Part shown: piece by piece, positions 5,824-12,154 of the stretch
How the letters are laid out: every line of letters starts with the position of its first letter
How positions within the stretch are numbered: the first letter of the stretch is position 1
Virus record (IMG/VR): IMGVR_UViG_3300025131_000096
Span: 1 to 42,379 of that record
Length of the DNA stretch: 42,379 bases
DNA from: a virus
Direction: 5' to 3' (one strand)
Notes under the pieces: generated by a model
Database searches by the model: none
Seen by the model: only the letters and a program-made list of their open reading frames with translations
What the model was told of the DNA's origin: nothing
Made by a program: the position numbers and the translations under genes

Positions 5824-6077
5824 TGCCAAAGCCAATTAACCAATTCGACCTCTCAGTTGAGGCAATCGAATTAATCGCGAGCCTCTTGCGAACCAACCTG
5901 AAATTCCTGGAGCGGCTAGAAAAAATTGCCGCCCCAAGAGCAGTACCCGAACAAATTCTGGAGAACCGAGAACTCACCGAAGACCTGTTATACTACTTCG
6001 CAGGTGAAGATCGCGGCAAACCCCTAATCGAAGTCTTAGGAGGAGACACCAATGGGACTGAAGAAGGTACTGCGTAA
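5823..6077 (+). CDS. Small helical unknown protein (84 aa)
   Basis: The open frame starts at 5790, but the ATG at 5823 in the TGATG overlap with the preceding GGAGGAGG is the proper start. Helical: LSVEAIELIASLLRTNLKFLERLEKIAAP looks like a helix-turn-helix or coiled segment, followed by an acidic tail. No function assigned. Confidence 0.7.
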   Translation: MPKPINQFDLSVEAIELIASLLRTNLKFLERLEKIAAPRAVPEQILENRELTEDLLYYFAGEDRGKPLIEVLGGDTNGTEEGTA

Positions 6078-6240
6078 TGGCAATGAGGATCACGGCGTGA
6101 GGTGCGCTTCATGCCGTGACCGATCCACCATCCGTGTGAAAAACTTGAGCACCGACAAACGGTTCGCTCCGACACACGAATTCTACTGCGCGAAAGCCGA
6201 ATGCCGACGCGCACTACTCCGAAAAAATCTTAGTAAATGA
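6052..6240 (+). CDS. Small zinc-ribbon-like protein (62 aa)
   Basis: Starts inside the previous gene (26-base overlap) behind an AGGAGGAGACACC ribosome site. Basic, with CASC near residue 18 and CAKAEC near residue 48, a CxxC plus CxxxxC pair that could coordinate zinc. Probably a small nucleic-acid- or protein-binding factor, inferred from composition only. Confidence 0.7.
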   Translation: MGLKKVLRNGNEDHGVRCASCRDRSTIRVKNLSTDKRFAPTHEFYCAKAECRRALLRKNLSK

Positions 6241-6431
6241 GCAGAGAAAAATCCCTGTCTGAAATGTTGGAGGACGGTAGGAAATACCCCCCCTTCACGA
6301 ACGAACAGTATGCGTATGTCCGACACTACGCGCATCTACTGAAAACCAAACCTGCCATCGCAATTCGGGAAGCCATGAACGAGTGGCTGAAAAACCAACT
6401 GGGTGTTGAACTGCCTGGACGAGTTCGATGA
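6237..6431 (+). CDS. Small unknown protein (64 aa)
   Basis: ATGA overlap with the previous gene. Mixed charge, with a central tyrosine-rich NEQYAYVRHYAHLLK helix and a basic C-terminus. No motif recognised; its place in an unbroken overlapping run supports it as a real gene. Confidence 0.7.
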   Translation: MSREKSLSEMLEDGRKYPPFTNEQYAYVRHYAHLLKTKPAIAIREAMNEWLKNQLGVELPGRVR

Positions 6432-6655
6432 GCGAAAACATTCCGTACTACTACATCCGTCCAAGGATGACCCTGATGCGTGAGTCGGCATTCCGCCTGA
6501 CTCTCGCGTCGGGGGCGGAGAAGAAATACGAGTTGAAGCGGGAGCCGCGAGGTGTTATCCTCACCTGCAATGGCGAGGCAATCACACCACTCCTACACAA
6601 AACTGAGATGGCTGCATTCCTATCTGGACTGTGGTTTCTCATGCTAAATAAGTAA
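6428..6655 (+). CDS. Small basic unknown protein (75 aa)
   Basis: ATGA overlap with the previous gene. Contains alternating strand-like segments (FRLTLASGAEKKYELKREPRGVILTCNGEAI) and a hydrophobic C-terminus (MAAFLSGLWFLML) that may be an amphipathic or membrane-associated helix. Function unknown. Confidence 0.7.
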   Translation: MSENIPYYYIRPRMTLMRESAFRLTLASGAEKKYELKREPRGVILTCNGEAITPLLHKTEMAAFLSGLWFLMLNK

Positions 6656-6864
6656 TGACCCCCAGAGAAGCGCGACTGGTTCTGACGAAATTTCTTACAC
6701 GCATCCGCTTTGAAGGTAGGTTGAACGCCGAAGGACTATGCCCTACCGAGATTGACACCATCCATGAACTCGTGGAAGAGGGGCTGGGGGATTTGGAACA
6801 GGCAGAGATCCGCGCCGAAGTCGATTTGTCGATGGGGTTGCCAGCCGAAAGGAAAGAAACATGA
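6655..6864 (+). CDS. Small acidic helical protein (69 aa)
   Basis: Starts in a TAATG overlap with no clear Shine-Dalgarno sequence, so coupling is likely. Predicted helical with an acidic second half (IHELVEEGLGDLEQAEIRAE). No function recognised. Confidence 0.65.
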   Translation: MTPREARLVLTKFLTRIRFEGRLNAEGLCPTEIDTIHELVEEGLGDLEQAEIRAEVDLSMGLPAERKET

Positions 6865-7052
6865 GTAGCCTACTGCTAATCACCCTTGCAACAGCGGTGT
6901 TCGCCGCGTACCTACTGGTAATCAACCTCTACTGGGCGGCAGAGAAGAAATGGATCTGGAAGCTGGGGGATTTCCTCATCTGGCTGACCGCAACCCTGAT
7001 GCTACTCGCCATCCTCACAGAAATAATTGTTCACTCGTCGGAGACAGCCTGA
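6861..7052 (+). CDS. Two-span small membrane protein, holin-like layout (63 aa)
   Basis: ATGA overlap with the previous gene. Two hydrophobic segments, about residues 3-26 and 36-58, are joined by a short charged loop (WAAEKKWIWK), with a polar tail. This hairpin topology is shared by class II holins and many other small phage membrane proteins. It lies in the early region rather than beside lysis genes, so a holin call is only a possibility. Its 3' end overlaps the convergent minus-strand gene by 22 bases. Confidence 0.7.
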   Translation: MSSLLLITLATAVFAAYLLVINLYWAAEKKWIWKLGDFLIWLTATLMLLAILTEIIVHSSETA

Positions 7053-7315
7053 TCTCGACTGACAAGAAACATCGGAGTACCCTTGCCCATGTATGCCCCA
7101 AGGACGTTGAATTCAAAGAACTCAAGCGCTTCGTCGAAGTCCATCCCATCACGCTCCATAAGAATCTTGACGCACTTGTCAGAGTCGTATACTGCCAGGG
7201 GAGGAGCATTGAACTGGGCGGCATATCCAATGTATGCTTCCGAAAACCCATCCGCAACGAGTGCTTCAGGGTTCAACTCAGCAAGTTCATCCATATTCTC
7301 TTTTGTGGACATCAT
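7031..7315 (-). CDS. Acidic phage protein of unknown function (94 aa)
   Basis: Last gene of the three-gene minus operon. The ATG at 7315 sits directly after the previous stop; a second ATG follows at 7312. Acidic, with an MERDGMDFDEALEFFEFNVLG segment of a type I recall from several uncharacterised phage proteins. No catalytic motif. The long plus-strand frame opposite is a shadow. Confidence 0.7.
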   Translation of the reverse strand: MMSTKENMDELAELNPEALVADGFSEAYIGYAAQFNAPPLAVYDSDKCVKILMERDGMDFDEALEFFEFNVLGAYMGKGTPMFLVSRDQAVSDE

Positions 7316-7627
7316 TCACTCATCGAAGACAGCCTGATAAGCCTCGCTAAACGCGACACCCCAGTATGCAGAATGGGCATGGGTTTGCCCAATCCACGCA
7401 CGGCAATGCGCCCACTCGTGACAGAGGGTTTCGATTTCCTGATCAACGGAAACGCCCTTCGCAATACGAATGAGAAAGCGCGACGGGTTCTCCTTGAATT
7501 CGCAGGAGCCCCAAGCGTCAACCAACTTCCCTGTCCGCACGATCCGGCACGGATGCGCCAGCGGGACTAAGGCACGAAGGACAACCTCTGCCTGTTTCAG
7601 CGTCTCGCAATTAACGGGGCGGCGCAT
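7316..7627 (-). CDS. SprT-like zinc metalloprotease (103 aa)
   Basis: Contains the zinc-protease signature HEWAH (H70, E71, H74) in the helix LCHEWAHCRAWIG, followed by THAHSAYWG, where H83 or H85 may be the third ligand. This spacing fits SprT/Wss1-type and related small phage metallopeptidases. The ATG at 7627 has GAGGGG five bases upstream. It lies in an operon with a possible regulator upstream (17-base overlap). The substrate is unknown; DNA-bound proteins or a repressor are possibilities inferred from the family and context. Confidence 0.75.
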   Translation of the reverse strand: MRRPVNCETLKQAEVVLRALVPLAHPCRIVRTGKLVDAWGSCEFKENPSRFLIRIAKGVSVDQEIETLCHEWAHCRAWIGQTHAHSAYWGVAFSEAYQAVFDE

Positions 7628-8063
7628 GCTGACCCCTCGGCAAACGAACCATCGCCGCTACGTTTTCCCATCCTGTTGGATCAGAGGGCAGAATACCTGT
7701 CCGAATGAACCGCCGAACAGGGCGAAGAGGTACGTCCAACCGCTCCGAAACGTGCTGGGCATTTCGACAAACCTCCCGCCGCCCATCACCATACACTACC
7801 AGGATATCGAAGTGCCGCCTCCTCCCTGGAGTGGGCGAACGCTGGGTAGCCGAGCGGCGGATCCGCTTCACGCCCTCCCAAAACCTGTGCGCCCGATGCC
7901 CATCAGGAACCTGACCTCGACGGGCGGCATTTCGGAGCGCAGATAGCGACGGGCGTTCACCCCTAGGCAACGAAATGTAAAGCTCGGTGACCGAAGGATG
8001 CGAATGTGTATCGCCATCTACATAGTCGATGACCACTCGCATTTTCCGACTCAAATTTGCCAC
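7611..8063 (-). CDS. Possible DNA-binding protein with duplicated module (150 aa)
   Basis: The frame starts at GTG 8063, seven bases behind a -10 box; an internal ATG (residue 8) is an alternative. The very arginine-rich protein appears to contain two copies of one module. Each has a strand pair with YVDGD or YGDG, a helical stretch, then an R-rich helix ending in RRGQVPDG or RTGILPSD (roughly residues 8-60 and 84-138). The second parts look like simple helix-turn-helix units. Its position as first gene off a divergent promoter region suggests an autoregulator, which is inference. Confidence 0.65.
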   Translation of the reverse strand: MANLSRKMRVVIDYVDGDTHSHPSVTELYISLPRGERPSLSALRNAARRGQVPDGHRAHRFWEGVKRIRRSATQRSPTPGRRRHFDILVVYGDGRREVCRNAQHVSERLDVPLRPVRRFIRTGILPSDPTGWENVAAMVRLPRGQHAPPR

Positions 8064-8070
8064 AACCTAG

Positions 8071-8099
8071 ATCCTACCAGAAGCCAAAAGAGAGTGCAA
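8071..8099 (-). promoter_or_regulatory. Sigma70-type promoter, leaderless
   Basis: Minus strand: TTGCAC (8094-8099), 17-base spacer, TAGGAT (8071-8076), then seven bases to the GTG at 8063. The predicted transcription start coincides with the start codon. Confidence 0.65.
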
Positions 8100-8106
8100 G
8101 CCTATA

Positions 8107-8355
8107 GCGTGAATCGTTATGCTTTCACGCGATAAAGAATGGCGTAAGTACTGGAGGGTCATGCGGATGGGAGCCCAACCCTACCCAAAAATCGCTTTTT
8201 AGTTTTTTTTCAATTGAGTTGTGCAGTCCTGATGGAATTGCGGCGTGAAACAAAAATAGTTTTCGCGTAACTTTGTAGTTTTGGGGTTGGTGTATTCCGT
8301 AACCTCTTTGCCTACCCTGGGTTAGGGATTTTCTTATCGATTGAAAGCATAACGA
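8107..8355. repeat. Operator-like inverted repeat pair in the divergent region
   Basis: ATCGATTGAAAGCATAACGA at 8336-8355 recurs on the opposite strand at 8114-8133 with 18 of 20 bases identical. Each copy reads in the direction of the promoter it faces. The left copy also overlaps a 7-bp hairpin, GCGTGAA/TTCACGC (8107-8130). The 8064-8448 gap otherwise has T-rich sequence and no credible gene. Confidence 0.6.
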
Positions 8356-8413
8356 CGCATGCTTAAGGCAAAAAGACCCCAGTACCAGCCCCATTGGGTT
8401 TCTCCCTTTGGGG

Positions 8414-8442
8414 TTGACTCGCCAAATGTATTTCACTAACAT
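8414..8442 (+). promoter_or_regulatory. Sigma70-type promoter, leaderless
   Basis: TTGACT (8414-8419), 17-base spacer, TAACAT (8437-8442), then six bases to the ATG at 8449. No Shine-Dalgarno sequence is present. Confidence 0.65.
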
Positions 8443-8448
8443 GAGTGC

Positions 8449-8700
8449 ATGGCATCAAACAGACCGAGAAGAAATTTCATACCCCCAGATCGAAAGGATG
8501 TACCCCTATCATTCGGGGCTGCATACTTGACTAAGCCACAGCAAAAGGCTTGCATTGAACTAGCCTTGGCTCGGTATCACGATTCGTTTGCCACCCTTTT
8601 TCGGGAAATATTGCGGGAAGCCTGTGAGCGTAGCAATATTTATTTTCCACGCACCGATCAGCAGGATTTGAGCGCGGATCAACGACGCGATGATCGATAG
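8449..8700 (+). CDS. Small basic unknown protein (83 aa)
   Basis: First gene of the replication operon, starting right at the predicted transcription start. Arg/Lys-rich N-terminus, central helical ACIELALARYHDSFATLFREILREA, polar tail. It could be a small DNA-binding or replication accessory protein, but no motif proves it. The 3' end overlaps the PrimPol start by 11 bases. Confidence 0.65.
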   Translation: MASNRPRRNFIPPDRKDVPLSFGAAYLTKPQQKACIELALARYHDSFATLFREILREACERSNIYFPRTDQQDLSADQRRDDR

Positions 8701-10324
8701 TCCCAACCGCCCGAATCCTGGCGAAGCCGCCGCACTCGCCGCAAGGGGATACAACGTACTACCCTTGCAGCAATACCGAAAGCACCCTTCGTTTGCCTGG
8801 AAGAACAAGTCTCAGGTCTTTTACACAGCCCAAATGTCTGCACTCGGTGCGACTACAACGGGCTGGGCGTTAAAGCTAGACCGGAACGATCCGATTAAAA
8901 TCATCGTGCTGGACATCGATGCGTACAACCTGACGCAAGAGGAGATCGAGGCGGTGCTGTACCCAAACACATCAGCCGATTCAAATTTATGTATAGTGCA
9001 AAGCCCATCGGGCGGCTTCCACTACTACTATCAGGTTCCCTCGGATGCCAAGATGAAATCGTTTCCCGACGAGTACGATTTGGGGAGCGGTGTGAAGGGC
9101 GAGCTCAGAATTTCTGACCGTAGAAATCGACTGATCCTCCTGCCTGGATCAATGGCAACGAACAAGCAGGGTGATTTGGGGATGTACAAAAAACTCAGCG
9201 GTTCGCTGGACTCCCTCCCCGATTTGCCTGGACAACTCCTGGCTCGGCTCTCGGCTAGACCTGCCGCCGCCGTAGATTACCCAGGTCAAGCCAAGGTTGC
9301 ATTGCCGACTGAAGCTGAACACCTGTTAGCTACAATTGCCATGATTGCTGACGATTCGTTTCCACGAGGGGGCTGGAACGACTGGATCGCACAGACGGGG
9401 GAGCAGGTTGGGCGCATGTGGGCTAGACCTTCCCCAACTGATGCTGTTGTCGAGAGATTTTGGCAGGGTATGGCTCCGAAGTTTCAAGGCGGCGATGCTG
9501 ACCCAAATGAATTCGCCCTCGCATTTCGGAGTGGGTATAGGACTGGGCGAAACAACGCCGAAACCCACAGCACACCTCGCGATAAATTTCCAACAGCTAC
9601 GGATGTAACCTCGGAGATCCGAAGTGTATGTGGAGGCCCGTTGTCCCTTGTTGAAAACGTGACACGCGAGGGGGCAACCGAAAGCTATACCCTGTTGTTC
9701 GACGGCTCACCGAAGCGACCAGAGGAGGCGAAGAAAAGTGTGACGCTGAAAAATTTAGGCGATGCCGCAACCCTACTGGGAAACATTTTACGCATCTCAA
9801 ATGCCGATCCTGATAGCCTCGCAAAAAGCCCCCTGTCTCAAGCTGCATGGCTACGTCAAATGAAAGTCAACCTGATGGCAGAGCGGGGCATTGACCGCCA
9901 AGGTAGACCAGTCGCAGAATGTTTACAACATCTGATTGAAGACGAGGGCGATCAAGCCGCAAGAAATAATTGGATAGGCATCACCCAATCGGAGGGTTGC
10001 CCTCGTGAACCGCATACAAATCGGAGGCGTTGGGGAACTGCAAGCTGGTGGCACATCGAGGGCGCAGATGCAATTCTGTACGTTGGCAGTCAGGTTGTAG
10101 ACAAAATGGTAATGCGCTTTGGTTCAGACGGCAGGAAGGCGATAAAAAAATTAGGTCTTGGCAAGCCTGTGAATTTTTCGGGAGCCTCCCGTGCCGACAC
10201 CGCTTACCGAGCTTCGTTGAATGAACTTACTATTAGTGCTGGGGATGACTACCGCACAATGATCGAGGCCATCTTTGCCCAACGCCGTGTTGCCCAGGAG
10301 AAAGACGAGGGTGTCGTACTGTGA
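8690..10324 (+). CDS. Primase-polymerase (PrimPol) family protein (544 aa)
   Basis: The N-terminal ~200 residues match the bifunctional primase/polymerase (AEP-type) domain: ARGYNVLPL near residues 18-26, the metal site VLDIDAY (D75, D77) and SPSGGFHYYY with H111, followed by a SDRRNRLILLPGS basic segment. This domain synthesises primers and in some relatives extends DNA. The C-terminal ~300 residues have no Walker A motif, so a fused helicase is absent and an SF1 helicase is encoded two genes downstream. No ribosome site precedes the ATG; translation is probably coupled to the overlapping upstream gene. Confidence 0.8.
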   Translation: MIDSPNRPNPGEAAALAARGYNVLPLQQYRKHPSFAWKNKSQVFYTAQMSALGATTTGWALKLDRNDPIKIIVLDIDAYNLTQEEIEAVLYPNTSADSNLCIVQSPSGGFHYYYQVPSDAKMKSFPDEYDLGSGVKGELRISDRRNRLILLPGSMATNKQGDLGMYKKLSGSLDSLPDLPGQLLARLSARPAAAVDYPGQAKVALPTEAEHLLATIAMIADDSFPRGGWNDWIAQTGEQVGRMWARPSPTDAVVERFWQGMAPKFQGGDADPNEFALAFRSGYRTGRNNAETHSTPRDKFPTATDVTSEIRSVCGGPLSLVENVTREGATESYTLLFDGSPKRPEEAKKSVTLKNLGDAATLLGNILRISNADPDSLAKSPLSQAAWLRQMKVNLMAERGIDRQGRPVAECLQHLIEDEGDQAARNNWIGITQSEGCPREPHTNRRRWGTASWWHIEGADAILYVGSQVVDKMVMRFGSDGRKAIKKLGLGKPVNFSGASRADTAYRASLNELTISAGDDYRTMIEAIFAQRRVAQEKDEGVVL

Positions 10325-10569
10325 CCCGACTGCAATACAGTTGGTTGCAAGCGGAGAGTGGGGTTCCCCGATACGAGGTCTGGGATCAGGCTCGTAGCTA
10401 CAACTCGCGGGAAGCAGATGCCGATTACTGTTGGGTGCTGGCGGGGCAATACTCCAACAAGAGAAAGGCGATCAAACACGCCAGAACCTATGCGATGGGT
10501 GCGCCTGTTTACGTCTGGGATAGACTCAGGGCTGAAGTTGTGTGGCAAAATTGGGAGGTTCCACGTTGA
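10321..10569 (+). CDS. Small aromatic-rich unknown protein (82 aa)
   Basis: GTG start in a GTGA overlap with the PrimPol stop. Rich in Trp and Tyr, with a basic NKRKAIKHARTYAM helix. The stop overlaps the TTG start of the helicase gene. Function unknown; its place between primase and helicase suggests a replication accessory role. Confidence 0.65.
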   Translation: MTRLQYSWLQAESGVPRYEVWDQARSYNSREADADYCWVLAGQYSNKRKAIKHARTYAMGAPVYVWDRLRAEVVWQNWEVPR

Positions 10570-11702
10570 GCTATACCGATGAACGGTTGAGTATCCTAAG
10601 TGCAGGGCCAGGGTCAGGGAAAACAACGTCGCTCGTTAAAGACGCGGCGGGATGGCCTGAAAAAAGTTGTATCGTAACGTACACTAGAGATGCGGCGGCG
10701 GAGCTAAGTAGGCGAGGCGTGACTTGCCCGACAGGAACCGTCCACTCCTTGACATGGCCTCATGTTAAACACATCGCAAAGTTATTTAAGCGGGGTCACC
10801 GCTCAACTAGTGCGTTCAAGCGCAGACGAATTCGTAACTCGTGCGACCCAGCCCTAAACGAGTGGGTTCGCAATGCGCCGAGCAACTTCCCTGAAGACAT
10901 AGAAATTCGCCAGCTTATGGGCTGGTCACCTGACCAAGGTCGAGCACCATCTTGGATTTGGGAACGCGAGATCTCCGCCCAACAATCCTATACCGTGGCT
11001 CTTGCAAGGTGGCTGGACAAGGGTGCGCCAAGGGGCGATGACCCTGAGGCACTTTGGGATTTAGATTTTCTCGCTGTAGATGAAGCGCAAGATACCAGCG
11101 CGTTAATTTTATCTGCCGCTATGGCCTTGCTCGGTAGCGAGGGAAAATGTTTATGTGTTGGCGATCCAGGTCAAGCAATTTTCCACGAGGCAAACGGAGG
11201 CAATGAAGATGAACTGCCTCCCGCATGGCAATGGGCAACAGATCATCACGTTCTTAGTCAAGGGTTTCGCTGTGGCTTTCCTGTTGCAGATGCGGCGGCA
11301 AATATCCTACGCACCTACACCGAGGTTAACCCCGACGATTTCAGAGCCTCGCATCGCACGGAAATTGTTACCTGGAATCCATCTGCCATACCGATGTCGG
11401 GCGGCATGGTGCTGGGGCATTCGCGAAGGAGTTGTGAAAACACAATCCGAGCTTGGGGACTACAGGATGTTTCGGTTACCCCCGCCACTCGCAGAGACGA
11501 GAACGAATTGTCCATATCAACCATCCACGCGGCTAAAGGTACTCAATCTGAATCGGTTTTCGTATTACCTTGGTCAAGAAATAGTATGCGAAAACTGCGT
11601 CATCGGGACGCATCCGCCGTCAAGCTGCTGTATGTAGCGATGACCCGTGCCTCACGGAAATTACACCTACCCCTAGAAATATTTCTAGAGTTGTCTTGGT
11701 AG
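10566..11702 (+). CDS. UvrD/Rep-type superfamily 1 DNA helicase (378 aa)
   Basis: The best start is the TTG at 10566, overlapping the previous TGA and preceded by GGGAGG seven bases upstream; the frame is open from a GTG at 10542. SF1 motifs in order: Walker A GPGSGKTT (residues 14-21), motif Ia/Ib region, motif II VDEAQD, motif III VGDPGQAIF, motif IV QGFRCGFPVADAA, motif V STIHAAKGTQSE, motif VI LYVAMTRAS. At under 400 residues it is much shorter than UvrD (about 720) and lacks large 1B/2B insertions. It probably unwinds DNA for the phage replisome. Confidence 0.85.
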   Translation: MSYTDERLSILSAGPGSGKTTSLVKDAAGWPEKSCIVTYTRDAAAELSRRGVTCPTGTVHSLTWPHVKHIAKLFKRGHRSTSAFKRRRIRNSCDPALNEWVRNAPSNFPEDIEIRQLMGWSPDQGRAPSWIWEREISAQQSYTVALARWLDKGAPRGDDPEALWDLDFLAVDEAQDTSALILSAAMALLGSEGKCLCVGDPGQAIFHEANGGNEDELPPAWQWATDHHVLSQGFRCGFPVADAAANILRTYTEVNPDDFRASHRTEIVTWNPSAIPMSGGMVLGHSRRSCENTIRAWGLQDVSVTPATRRDENELSISTIHAAKGTQSESVFVLPWSRNSMRKLRHRDASAVKLLYVAMTRASRKLHLPLEIFLELSW

Positions 11703-11723
11703 CCCCGAAGAAATGGTTATAGT
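11696..11723 (+). promoter_or_regulatory. Putative sigma70-type promoter, leaderless
   Basis: TTGGTA (11696-11701), 16-base spacer, TATAGT (11718-11723), then seven bases to the ATG at 11731. It resembles the other near-leaderless promoters but with a weaker -35. Confidence 0.5.
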
Positions 11724-11730
11724 GAGTAGC

Positions 11731-11958
11731 ATGGCGAGACAAATAGAGGACGATGCTGTTGCGTATATGCGCTTCAAGACATACGATGACGGCCCCATTG
11801 ACCTGTATCTACAACATACAGGTAAAGGAAAAGTTTTGTTCGATCTACGCCAAAGCGACACCATAATTTCTTTTGAAGTAGATGTCATAACAACACGTGA
11901 AATTAAATCATTACTCACAAAATTCATTGAGGAGGTTAACAAAAATGAGAGTCCATGA
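11731..11958 (+). CDS. Small unknown protein (75 aa)
   Basis: The frame is open from an ATG at 11713, but the ATG at 11731 fits the promoter behind it and gives MARQIEDD. Strand-rich middle, then ISFEVDVITTREIKSLLTKFIEE. The next gene's product has a similar strand-TT-helix ending, so the two may be diverged tandem paralogues. Function unknown. Confidence 0.6.
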   Translation: MARQIEDDAVAYMRFKTYDDGPIDLYLQHTGKGKVLFDLRQSDTIISFEVDVITTREIKSLLTKFIEEVNKNESP

Positions 11959-12154
11959 GAATTTAATGCTGCACCGATTAGGTTTGGAAATCGAATTCAA
12001 AGCAACAGAGATTGACAATGTTGTTGAGTTTGAGGTTACCAATGTAACAACCTTGCCGGAAACACATGCCAAGTTGGCTAGTTATTTTGAAGACGAGATG
12101 AAGGAGGTGCTGGTGGATTTTCTGCACGATTGCAAGGACAAATGCACTCGATAG
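11945..12154 (+). CDS. Small unknown protein (69 aa)
   Basis: The open frame begins earlier, but the ATG at 11945 has GAGGAGG nine bases upstream. It overlaps the previous gene by 14 bases and the polymerase gene by 13. Contains VEFEVTNVTTLPETHAKLASYFEDE, comparable with the end of the preceding product. No function recognised. Confidence 0.65.
   Translation: MRVHENLMLHRLGLEIEFKATEIDNVVEFEVTNVTTLPETHAKLASYFEDEMKEVLVDFLHDCKDKCTR

Noticed and set aside
6950-7570. 206-residue plus-strand open frame
   Set aside because: Antisense to the minus-strand genes, one of which carries a clear HEWAH protease motif; no ribosome site.
7470-7946. 158-residue plus-strand open frame
   Set aside because: Antisense shadow of the Arg-rich minus-strand gene; Pro/Arg/Thr-biased composition.
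8125-8442. 105-residue minus-strand open frame in the divergent gap
   Set aside because: It covers the plus promoter and both operator-like repeats and has no protein-like pattern.
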